Assembly (NCBI GenBank): GCA_910586925.1
Contig: CAJUKG010000006.1
Location: forward strand, 85,428 to 149,427
Reading direction: 5' to 3'
Origin: an uncultured Christensenellaceae bacterium
GTDB taxonomy: Bacteria > Bacillota > Clostridia > Christensenellales > Pumilibacteraceae
DNA length: 64,000 nucleotides
Below are positions 34,632 through 41,909 of the stretch, one piece after another. The notes beneath the pieces were generated by a model. It did no database searches. It had not been told where the DNA came from and worked only from the letters and a program-made list of their open reading frames with translations. Numbering within the stretch: the first letter of the stretch is position 1; each line of letters opens with the position of its first letter. Position numbers and translations under genes: made by a program.

Positions 34632-36827
34632 CTATATGGAAAACTTCTTTTTGCCGCGGTTGATTGCGGTAACTACGCGTTCCGCCGTGCGATCGACGTT
34701 GCCGGGCACAAGGACAAGCTCCACTTTCGCAGATGTGCGGTTGTCGATGATAATATCTATACGACTGTCGGAATACTTGTATCTGACGTCTATCTCGCCC
34801 GTCGCGAGCTTCAACAGCACGCGCATATCCTTGATGGCGCGGAAATCGGGCGTGATCGCGATCTCCGTTCCGCCGTTTTGCACTTTGATCCCGCCGAACA
34901 GCTCTATCGCTTCGAATATGACCGCCGAGCGATACGCGTTACAGCCGGTGCCGTAGCCGTTAAAGTCCTCGCCGAGCGTACTACTGCCGTCGGTCACTGC
35001 GAGCGCGTGCCGCGCATCGAACCGCTTCCGCGCAAGATCGCTCCTGCCGAGCACGCACAGTGCTTCCACCGCCGCCCACTCGAGATATGGCGACGCACAG
35101 CAGTTCGCGACGAGAAGCCGCGCGATCTGCGCGTGACGCTCCTGCGGAATAAGTCCCGTGAGCGCGATGAGCGCGTTCGCGCGATCGTCGTAGCTTTCGC
35201 CGAGCGCGGTGTAACCGAGTCCGTCCCAACGACTCTCTATAAACTCCGCGATATTGTCCATGCGATCGCCGAGAATTTCGTCGTTGTCGTAATTTCCGAT
35301 CAGCTTGCCTATCCTGCGCATGAATTTGCACGCCGAATAGTACAGCGCGTTTTCGATCAGCAATCCGTCCACGTTGTACAGATTGTCGTACCAACTCTGT
35401 GCGCCGACACGCGGCTCGACGCCCGTTTCGGTCATTTCCCATTGAAACAGATAATTGCAAAGCGTATCGTATTCGCGTCGGAACAGCGCGATATCGCCGA
35501 CGTATTTCAAATACTGCGCAAACAGCCCGTACTCGCCGAGCGCGAGAAGTCCGTGCGACGGAATGTCGTACGGCATGCCGCCAGACGCACCCGAATACAA
35601 TATCCCGTCGCCGCGCTCCGCGGTGCGCGCGAACAGATCGTCTATCGTTTTCTTGACGAGCGGCGCGGCGTCGGCGTACGCGAGATACATCGCCCGCGCC
35701 GCTATCGACGAGTCGCCCAGCCACACGTTGCGTTCACGCTCGGGACTGTCCATAATGGTGCCGCCCATACAGCAATACAGCGTGTGCAACGCCTTGTCGA
35801 ACAGCTTGTTTAGCGTATCGTCGGCGTCGAATTCGCAGGTCGGTTTCGTATCGTACCCGATCTCGCGATAGCCGAGCTTGAGCACCTTTACCGTACTCGG
35901 CACCGAAAACTCGAGAGTGCTTCCTGTCATGGGCAGCATGCACTCGAACACGTTAAGCGTCGGTTTGGTCGTGTACGTCACCGAATGCGCGTGAATAAGA
36001 CTGTTTTCTTCGCCGAACGTGCCCGGACACTCGGTGCGGTCGGTGGTTATGATCACGCGCTCCTGCCCGTTGCCCGTGATCTCCATGTACGGCGTCAACC
36101 GCATTTCGTGCGGCAACGCGATTATATACTTGTCGCCGTCGAACTTGCCCGCTATCTTCTTATACTTGCATACGTTTATGTCGGTGAACGTTTCGAGCGG
36201 AACGGGACGGAGTTGCAGCGTGCCGTGCTCCGAGTCGGGATAATCCCCGTACTCCGTCGCCGGCTTGAACTGCGACGAACTGAAAGTCGGCTCCCAAAAA
36301 CTCTGTATCTGCCCCTCGAGCGACGCGTCGTAATTGACGTCCCACCCCGCATACCGACAGTTGGTCACGGGCGGGGTCCTGTACGCGTTGTTATCGTATA
36401 CCGTGAAATTGTTGTCGCTGTGAATATCGAGTTCGTTGCACTCGAACAGCAGTCCCGCGCGCGCGGAACACTCGAGATCGCGACCGGAATTACCGTAATA
36501 CTCGCAGTACAGCACTATTACGTTATCGCCTTTGACGAGGTATTTGCCTATGTCCGTTTCGTCATAATACATTTGACCGACGCTTCGGTCGAGTCCGCCG
36601 CACCATACCGCGGCAGTGCCGTTGACTACCAGACAGTAGTGCGTATCGCATGCTATTCTGCACAGCGCGTGCGCGGGCGGTTTGACGCCCTGCGGGAACG
36701 AGAACGTTCGACGCATGATCACATGCGAATTTTTCTTTTCCGCCTCGGCAGACCATATCCACTTGGCTTTGCCGAACAGTACGGTGGGTTCTTGCGTTTT
36801 TTCCACGACCGCCTCCCTGTTGCGCAT
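34632..36827 (-). CDS. GH78-like alpha-L-rhamnosidase (six-hairpin glycosidase)
   Basis: The 731-aa intracellular protein (no signal peptide) has N-terminal beta-sandwich modules (WIWSAEAEKKNSHVIMRRTF near 20-45) and an (alpha/alpha)6 barrel starting near 350. The barrel contains DSPERERNVWLGDSSIAARAMYL, equivalent to the catalytic-acid region of GH78 (D-P-x-R-x-E-R-x-x-W-x-G-D), and the later GEDFNGYGTGCNAYRSAVIFE. A small C-terminal beta domain follows. It probably releases rhamnose or a related deoxy sugar from imported oligosaccharides. It has its own promoter at 36883-36911. Confidence 0.78.
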   Translation of the reverse strand: MRNREAVVEKTQEPTVLFGKAKWIWSAEAEKKNSHVIMRRTFSFPQGVKPPAHALCRIACDTHYCLVVNGTAAVWCGGLDRSVGQMYYDETDIGKYLVKGDNVIVLYCEYYGNSGRDLECSARAGLLFECNELDIHSDNNFTVYDNNAYRTPPVTNCRYAGWDVNYDASLEGQIQSFWEPTFSSSQFKPATEYGDYPDSEHGTLQLRPVPLETFTDINVCKYKKIAGKFDGDKYIIALPHEMRLTPYMEITGNGQERVIITTDRTECPGTFGEENSLIHAHSVTYTTKPTLNVFECMLPMTGSTLEFSVPSTVKVLKLGYREIGYDTKPTCEFDADDTLNKLFDKALHTLYCCMGGTIMDSPERERNVWLGDSSIAARAMYLAYADAAPLVKKTIDDLFARTAERGDGILYSGASGGMPYDIPSHGLLALGEYGLFAQYLKYVGDIALFRREYDTLCNYLFQWEMTETGVEPRVGAQSWYDNLYNVDGLLIENALYYSACKFMRRIGKLIGNYDNDEILGDRMDNIAEFIESRWDGLGYTALGESYDDRANALIALTGLIPQERHAQIARLLVANCCASPYLEWAAVEALCVLGRSDLARKRFDARHALAVTDGSSTLGEDFNGYGTGCNAYRSAVIFEAIELFGGIKVQNGGTEIAITPDFRAIKDMRVLLKLATGEIDVRYKYSDSRIDIIIDNRTSAKVELVLVPGNVDRTAERVVTAINRGKKKFSI

Positions 36828-36862
36828 AAAGAACGCCGCCTTTTGCGCAATACAGATATAAA

Positions 36863-36876
36863 GGGGCTAAAGCCCC
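36863..36876 (-). other. Hairpin at the predicted 5' end of the GH78 mRNA
   Basis: GGGGCT-AA-AGCCCC is a perfect 6-bp stem with a 2-nt formal loop, and the predicted transcription start (about 36876) coincides with its first base. It would cap the 5' end of the mRNA and may stabilise it. Confidence 0.55.
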
Positions 36877-36882
36877 GTGTCT

Positions 36883-36911
36883 ATTTTATCATACAACCGT
36901 TATTTTTGCAA
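36883..36911 (-). promoter_or_regulatory. Promoter of the GH78-glycosyltransferase-acyltransferase cluster
   Basis: TTGCAA (36906-36911), 17 bp and TAAAAT (36883-36888), giving a leader of about 50 nt before the GH78 ATG. The remaining 36912-37096 bases hold nothing recognisable. Confidence 0.65.
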
Positions 36912-37096
36912 CTCTTTTTTAAGGTTTCATGCCCTTTTGTTTACGGTGAGCCGCACTTTCGACATTAATCGCTCGTTCTGTGCCGCCGCTTTGCTATTTT
37001 GCGCGTTTTCGGCGATTTTTAATATTCCGCGATGCGACACGAATATAAATTCACAAAAAATAAAGAATCATTCAGAATGCAGGGAAGAATCTCCTA

Positions 37097-37134
37097 TTAA
37101 ATCGTCCGCAATTATTAATTATTAATTGTTAATT
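37097..37134 (+). repeat. 38-bp direct repeat, left copy (flanks the XRE cassette)
   Basis: A 38-bp AT-rich unit, beginning TTAAATCGTCCGCAATTATT and continuing with TTAATTATTAATTGTTAATT-like sequence, recurs at 37972-38009 with one mismatch. Its right end is 3 bp from the XRE stop. The two copies enclose the XRE gene, the small TM protein and a MITE-like element. Confidence 0.85.
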
Positions 37135-37137
37135 GGT

Positions 37138-37350
37138 TTAATATTCCCTTCTGCCGCAAAGGACGTCGATACTCACGTCGAAATAATCGGCGAGTTTCCA
37201 GCACTCGACAATACTCGGCTCGATTTTGCCCTGCTCCCAGCGCGATAAATTTGCTTGACTCGTGCCGATTTCTTTGGCAAGCCGACGTTGCGACAGTCCG
37301 CGCACCCTGCGGTATTCCGCTATCTTATTGTTCTCGAAATTCGCACTCAT
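37138..37350 (-). CDS. XRE-family transcriptional repressor
   Basis: The 70-aa protein is essentially one Cro/C1-type helix-turn-helix: RVRGLSQRRLAKEIGTSQANLSRWEQGKIEPS covers helices 1-4, and YFDVSIDVLCGRREY is the usual end. The gene is divergent from the small membrane protein at 37447 and the two share a 96-bp control region with repeated GTATC half-sites, so it probably represses both. Its own -10 box (TATAAT, 37359-37364) lies 8 nt from the ATG, so its message is likely leaderless. Flanking direct repeats suggest a mobile cassette. Confidence 0.85.
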   Translation of the reverse strand: MSANFENNKIAEYRRVRGLSQRRLAKEIGTSQANLSRWEQGKIEPSIVECWKLADYFDVSIDVLCGRREY

Positions 37351-37358
37351 GTCCTTAT

Positions 37359-37412
37359 ATTATACAAAAACGTATCAAAATACTTGACAGATACATATTT
37401 GTATCATATAAT
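37359..37412. promoter_or_regulatory. Divergent promoter-operator of the XRE / TM-protein cassette
   Basis: On the plus strand, TTGACA (37384-37389), 17 bp and TATAAT (37407-37412) form a perfect promoter. Its whole spacer is the palindrome GATACA-TATT-TGTATC (37390-37405). A further GTATC half-site lies at 37372-37376. On the minus strand a TATAAT at 37359-37364 serves the XRE gene, with a poor -35. An XRE dimer on the palindrome would block the plus promoter directly. Confidence 0.75.
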
Positions 37413-37446
37413 GGAAACGCGAAACTGCAAAGGAGGTTACACGGTA

Positions 37447-37680
37447 ATGGACAACAAATTGGCACGGTTTTTGTTGGCGTTTTTTCTCGGGTGGATTGGA
37501 AGCATAATAATAAACCACACTACGCTCAAACCCGACGGATACACGTCTCGCTCGCTTGCGTATTTCTTATTGGGAATTGTTACGTTCGGAATTTATCCGT
37601 TGGTGGCGGCTATATGCAATCTTACATTCGACCCGAGCAAACCGAGCAATATAGGCTACATGACAGACAAAGCAAAATAA
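37447..37680 (+). CDS. Small two-helix membrane protein (TM2-like)
   Basis: A 77-aa protein with an AAAGGAGGT ribosome site 10 nt upstream of the ATG. Residues 6-22 and 38-59 are TM helices around a short basic loop (LKPDGYTSRS), and the end is polar (DPSKPSNIGYMTDKAK). It resembles TM2-domain proteins in layout but the family is not certain. It sits behind a perfect promoter covered by the XRE operator, so it is probably strongly induced when repression is lifted. It could be a membrane stress or toxin-like protein; no antitoxin other than XRE is visible. Confidence 0.7.
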   Translation: MDNKLARFLLAFFLGWIGSIIINHTTLKPDGYTSRSLAYFLLGIVTFGIYPLVAAICNLTFDPSKPSNIGYMTDKAK

Positions 37681-37690
37681 TAACCGAAAC

Positions 37691-37726
37691 AAAATCCGCA
37701 AAGCATCTGTTTTGCGGATTTTTTAT
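37691..37726 (+). terminator. Intrinsic terminator after the TM2-like gene
   Basis: A 12-bp stem (AAAATCCGCAAA / TTTGCGGATTTT) with a 7-8-nt loop, followed by TTTT, lies 10 bp after the stop. Confidence 0.85.
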
Positions 37727-37745
37727 GCGATTTTACGGACGCATT

Positions 37746-37879
37746 GTCATTTCGACCAAACGAGCGAAGCGAGTGCGTGGAGAAATCTAATAAGACACGT
37801 AGATTGGAATAGAAACATAAAAACGTAAAAGATTTCTCCGCTTCGCGCTTCGTTTCTCTTGCGCTTCGGTCGAAATGAC
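37746..37879. repeat. MITE-like hairpin element, copy 1
   Basis: A 134-bp element has perfect 12-bp terminal inverted repeats (GTCATTTCGACC ... GGTCGAAATGAC). The arms continue to pair imperfectly through GAGCGAAGCGAGTGCG and AGAAATCT / AGATTTCT, so it can fold into one long hairpin. A second copy lies at 59732-59857 and fragments elsewhere. There is no coding capacity; it is presumably moved in trans. Confidence 0.8.
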
Positions 37880-37971
37880 GGCGTGAAAGTGGGTACGTCG
37901 CGCACTGTCGAATAATACGTGACACATCGCGGCGTGCCGGGGACGTCACGCCCTACAGAAATAAGGTTATC

Positions 37972-38009
37972 TTAAATCGTCCGCAATTTTTAATTATTAA
38001 TTGTTAATT
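37972..38009 (+). repeat. 38-bp direct repeat, right copy
   Basis: Identical to 37097-37134 in 37 of 38 positions, same orientation, 875 bp away. It touches the stop codon of the pullulanase gene at 38011. Confidence 0.85.
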
Positions 38010-38010
38010 T

Positions 38011-40020
38011 TTAATTAATCTCCACTCTTTCCCCGTCGATCTCGACGCTGCCTTTAAGCTCGGACGGGTCGAGGTCTAGCGTGAGCGTTATTCCGTTTTT
38101 ACAGCGGCTGAAAACAAGCCTGCCCGTGTCGTAATTCGCGGCGTCGAACATGCCGTACGCATATTCGGGCGCGCAAGACTGCGAATACGAAAACAGTTCG
38201 CGTCCGTACTTTTTACGCAACGCGATGAGCTTTTTGTAATGTTCGCGCAACGATGCGAAATCCGCCTGACGCGACCATTGCAGGCTGTTGAGCTTGCTCG
38301 GCGAGTTGTACGAATCCTCGTTGCCGTACTTCGTCCGCGCAAACTCCTCGCCCGCGAGCATGAAACACATGCCCGTGCTCATGAGGTACGCCGCCGCGAC
38401 GAGCTTATTGCGCGCGACGTCGGTCGGCGACGGTTCGTCGTAGTACAGCGTGGACGCATTGCCGTGCGCCGCGCCGCGCAAGTGATCCCACAGCGTATAA
38501 TTATCGTGCGCCGCGGCGTACGCGACGTTCCGCGATCCCGTTCCGACGTTCATTCCCTCGGAGAATCCGCCTATTCCGCCCTCGACGGTGCGCTTCACCT
38601 TGCCGAGTTCGCTCGGCTTGCCGTTCACCCAGCCCGCTTGCGGGATCTTGTCGCAACACATGCCGCGAAGCCCGTCCCTGCCGCTGCCGTTGAACACCGC
38701 GATCCGCGGATCGAGTACGTCGAACGCGCGATCGTCGGTAAACGACCGCGAAAAAACATGTTTTATGAGCATGTTCCCGTCGTTGCGCACGTATTCGTCG
38801 CTCCACATTCCGCCCGACGTCAGTTCGGTGCGCCGAGTGTACGATGCGGGCACATAGTCGCCGTCTGCCGACCACGGCTCGCCGTACATGAGTATGCGCT
38901 TGCCGTTCCCGCCGTCGCAATTATCGAGCGCGCGGCGAATTAAGTTGAGCGTCGCTGCGTCGTGGATCCCCATGAGATCGAACCGAAACCCGTCCACGTG
39001 GTACTCGTTCGCCCAATACAGCACCGATTCCACAATGAATTTGCGCATCATCGTGCGCTCGGACGCCGTGCCGTTGCCGCAACCCGAATCGTTGGTGAAC
39101 GCGCCCGATTCGTCGGTGCGGTGATAGTAGTACGGTACGGTATCGTGAAACGCCTGTCCGCCCGCCGAATACGTGTGGTTATACACAACGTCCATAATGA
39201 CGCCTATACCCGCGTCGTGAAGCGACTGCACCATGCGCTTGAACTCAGTGATGCGCACGTCGCCGCGCATGCTGTCCGTCGCGTACGAGCCTTCGGGAAT
39301 ATTGTAGTTTTGCGGGTCGTATCCCCAATTAAACGAATCACAGTCCGCCCGCGTCGTTTCCGTTTCGTCCACCGTGGCGAAATCGTATACGGGATTGAGA
39401 TGCACGTACGTCACGCCGAGATCTTTGAGATAATCGACGCCCGTTTTGAGATCGGTGCCCGGCACGGTAGTGCCGCGTTCGGTGAAAGCGAGGTACTTGC
39501 CTTTGTACTTCATGCCCGAATCGGGCGAAGCCGAAAAGTCGTCAACGTTGATCTCCCATATAATAGGCACGTCCGCGCCCGCTTTCTTGCTCGCATATAT
39601 CGGTCTGTCGCGGTCCCAGCCCTCGGGGTCCGTCGCGCGAAGGTCTATCACCATGCCGCGCGCACCGTTCGCCGAGCATGCCCGCGCATACGGGTCTATC
39701 GTTTCGCGTAACGCGCCGGGATTATCTACGAGATATGTGTAGTACATGCCGTTGAGATCGCCCTGCACGCGTTTTTCCCAAACGCCGCCCCAGCTCCCGC
39801 CGACTATGCGTTTTTCCATTACGACGGGACGCGCGCGAACGGCAAGAGCCGTTTCGTACAGCTTGAGCGTCACGCCGTCGGCGAACGGTGCCCAAACCCT
39901 GAAAACCGTTTCGTCCTTGCCGTACACCGCGCCCAGCTCCGCTTTGCGGGTATCCGCACATTCGAACCTGCGCACGAACGCCGCGCTGTCTATCATATTC
40001 GTTATTTTACGCACATTCAT
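38011..40020 (-). CDS. pulA: Type I pullulanase (GH13, CBM48)
   Basis: Pullulanase hydrolyses alpha-1,6 branches in pullulan, amylopectin or glycogen. The 669-aa cytoplasmic protein (no signal peptide) has a CBM48-like domain at about 25-120 and the GH13 barrel after about 150. It has the type I motif (Y/F)NWGYDP at 230-236 followed by NIPEGSY, VVYNHT at 278-283, the nucleophile Asp348 in HVDGFRFDLMG and the acid/base Glu381 in MYGEPW. The product probably debranches internal glycogen or imported starch oligosaccharides. A weak AAGGG ribosome site precedes the ATG; MIDSAAF eight residues later is an alternative start. Confidence 0.92.
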   Translation of the reverse strand: MNVRKITNMIDSAAFVRRFECADTRKAELGAVYGKDETVFRVWAPFADGVTLKLYETALAVRARPVVMEKRIVGGSWGGVWEKRVQGDLNGMYYTYLVDNPGALRETIDPYARACSANGARGMVIDLRATDPEGWDRDRPIYASKKAGADVPIIWEINVDDFSASPDSGMKYKGKYLAFTERGTTVPGTDLKTGVDYLKDLGVTYVHLNPVYDFATVDETETTRADCDSFNWGYDPQNYNIPEGSYATDSMRGDVRITEFKRMVQSLHDAGIGVIMDVVYNHTYSAGGQAFHDTVPYYYHRTDESGAFTNDSGCGNGTASERTMMRKFIVESVLYWANEYHVDGFRFDLMGIHDAATLNLIRRALDNCDGGNGKRILMYGEPWSADGDYVPASYTRRTELTSGGMWSDEYVRNDGNMLIKHVFSRSFTDDRAFDVLDPRIAVFNGSGRDGLRGMCCDKIPQAGWVNGKPSELGKVKRTVEGGIGGFSEGMNVGTGSRNVAYAAAHDNYTLWDHLRGAAHGNASTLYYDEPSPTDVARNKLVAAAYLMSTGMCFMLAGEEFARTKYGNEDSYNSPSKLNSLQWSRQADFASLREHYKKLIALRKKYGRELFSYSQSCAPEYAYGMFDAANYDTGRLVFSRCKNGITLTLDLDPSELKGSVEIDGERVEIN

Positions 40021-40109
40021 ATGGAAACCCTTCGCCCGCCGTCGCGGAAAATTCGTCCGCCGCCGCTATTTCGTCTTTTCGGTATTGCCGCGCCGTACTC
40101 GCGACCGTC

Positions 40110-41486
40110 TCACCGCACCGTTCCGTCGTTTTTTCCGACGAGCGTGCCTCGCCCGCCGCAGTCGATCTCGTCCCGCACGTACTGACCGTTCGCGACGAGC
40201 TGACCGAGCGGACCGCCGCCGCGCTCGACGGTGCCCGAATTGTAAGCGACCACGCCGCCGCATTCCGTGCCGAGCGCAATTCCGTTCGCCGTCACCGTGT
40301 CGAACGAATTGCCGCGCACGACGCCGCCGTCGCGGTTGACCGACACGCAGCCCGCCGCCGCGCGGATATTGTCCGCCGCGCCGCGAAGCCCCACGCGCAC
40401 CGCATGATTGGATTCCACGACCCCGCCCGCACGGTTTTCGAGAACCATGCCCGACATTTCGTAACTCGCCGTACCGAGCCGCACCGTCACGTCCTGCACG
40501 AACACGCCGCGCACCGTACAGCCGCGAACGCACCCGCTGTTATGCACGGCGATGCCGCACGCGCCGCCGCCCGACACCGTTACCCGCACGCCGTCCAGCG
40601 ACACGTTCTCCACCGTGCCGCGGTTGACGTATGCGACGATCGCCGTCGAGCTGTTGACGGGGTGCATTTCGTCACGGGCGGTGTTGTATATATCGGCATC
40701 TTCGAAAGTGACGTTGCGCACCGTTCCGCCCGGCGCGATATGATCGAAAACCGCCCAATACCCGCCGTTATACCGCACCCGCACGTACAGCAAACTGTTC
40801 CCGTCGCCGTCGAGAGTGCCGAAAAACGGTTTATTAAGCGTGAATATATTCGATTCGCCGTCGTGAGCGATCACGTCGCGATAGTCTATATCCCGCGCAA
40901 TGCGGTAATGCTTTTTCCCGCCGCCCGACAGCGCGTATACCGTTTCGTAGTAATCTATTGCACGCAGGTCGAACGGCGTATTTATCAGATACGGATTGCT
41001 TTTCGTGCCGCCGCCATCGAGGTACGGAATATTCACGCCGCACGGCTCCGCCTCGGCAAGCACGTCCGATTCGGGAACGGGGCACACGCACCAAACAAGT
41101 TTACGCGCCGACATGTCGTAATGCGTGCACCCGACTGTCACGGCGTTGAAATCGAGGTCGTAAACCCTGTAATACTTGCACTCGCCGACCGCACTCCACT
41201 CGAGCACGTCGCCGTTCACGCGATAATCGGAAACGGGCGCGAGCGCGAGCTTTTTTTGTTTCGAATTGTATGACAAAACGGCGGTCGCGCTCTTTCTTCC
41301 GACTGCGGTTATCTCTATTTCGGCGTCGCTTTTCTCGTCTATACGAAGCGCGGTCGCGCGATAAAACCCGTCCCCGCCGTCCGAAACCGTTTCCCCGTTT
41401 ACTTTAACCGAAAAAAGCGGGCTGTCGAGTTCCGCAGTCCATTCGATCACTCCGTTGTGAAAAGAAATTATTCGGGGGCAGTGCAA
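40110..41486 (-). CDS. Right-handed beta-helix / GLUG-like repeat protein of unknown function
   Basis: A TTG at 41486 is preferred as start because AGGAGG (41496-41501) sits 9 nt upstream; the longer frame from a GTG at 41504 would contain that site. The 458-aa product has no signal peptide. The first 150 residues look like beta-sandwich (fibronectin-III-like) modules with GVIEWTAELDSPLFSVKVNG and VLEWSAVGECKYYRVY. From about 170 (PYLINTPFDLRAIDYY) a solenoid of short valine/glycine/asparagine repeats runs to the end (GCVRGCTVRGVFVQDV, GGVVESNHAVRVG, GGVVAYNSGTVERG). Such folds bind or cleave polysaccharides, but no catalytic residue can be assigned. Confidence 0.6.
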   Translation of the reverse strand: MHCPRIISFHNGVIEWTAELDSPLFSVKVNGETVSDGGDGFYRATALRIDEKSDAEIEITAVGRKSATAVLSYNSKQKKLALAPVSDYRVNGDVLEWSAVGECKYYRVYDLDFNAVTVGCTHYDMSARKLVWCVCPVPESDVLAEAEPCGVNIPYLDGGGTKSNPYLINTPFDLRAIDYYETVYALSGGGKKHYRIARDIDYRDVIAHDGESNIFTLNKPFFGTLDGDGNSLLYVRVRYNGGYWAVFDHIAPGGTVRNVTFEDADIYNTARDEMHPVNSSTAIVAYVNRGTVENVSLDGVRVTVSGGGACGIAVHNSGCVRGCTVRGVFVQDVTVRLGTASYEMSGMVLENRAGGVVESNHAVRVGLRGAADNIRAAAGCVSVNRDGGVVRGNSFDTVTANGIALGTECGGVVAYNSGTVERGGGPLGQLVANGQYVRDEIDCGGRGTLVGKNDGTVR

Positions 41487-41526
41487 ATCGGCTATCCTCC
41501 TCACCCGTCGGATTGGCTTCGACTGT

Positions 41527-41556
41527 ATATTATCACAAATACCCGCATTTTGTCAA
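41527..41556 (-). promoter_or_regulatory. Promoter of the beta-helix protein gene
   Basis: TTGACA (41551-41556), an 18-bp spacer and TAATAT (41527-41532) lie 41 bp before the TTG start. The pullulanase gene downstream (89-bp gap) may share this transcript. Confidence 0.65.
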
Positions 41557-41704
41557 TGATTTTGTGCGTTTTGCCGCGTTTTCGACACGCCGCGCGTTTG
41601 CGCTCGACGGCGCGGCGGGCGCACGTTGCCGCGTCGCCGCTGTTTCCCGCGCGAAAATCGTCGTAACTTATTCGCGTGTCGATAAACAAAATTCCGCAAA
41701 GTTA

Positions 41705-41733
41705 TTGACAAATTGCAAATAATATAGTATCAT
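41705..41733 (+). promoter_or_regulatory. Promoter of the Pro/Gln-rich repeat protein gene
   Basis: TTGACA (41705-41710), 17 bp and TATCAT (41728-41733). The leader to the ATG at 41910 is about 170 nt. Confidence 0.65.
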
Positions 41734-41909
41734 ATAACTACTCGGAACAGCGGGCACGACTACTGCCCGTGTCGACAGCCTTCGACCGCGCGAAAATGTT
41801 TTTTGCGAATTATCGTTATTTCGCGTACCGCGAGGTTATTGCCGACCGTTCTTTCGCGGCAAAAGCTAAACGCCGCACCGCGAATATCAACATTTTTTCG
41901 GGAAGAATC

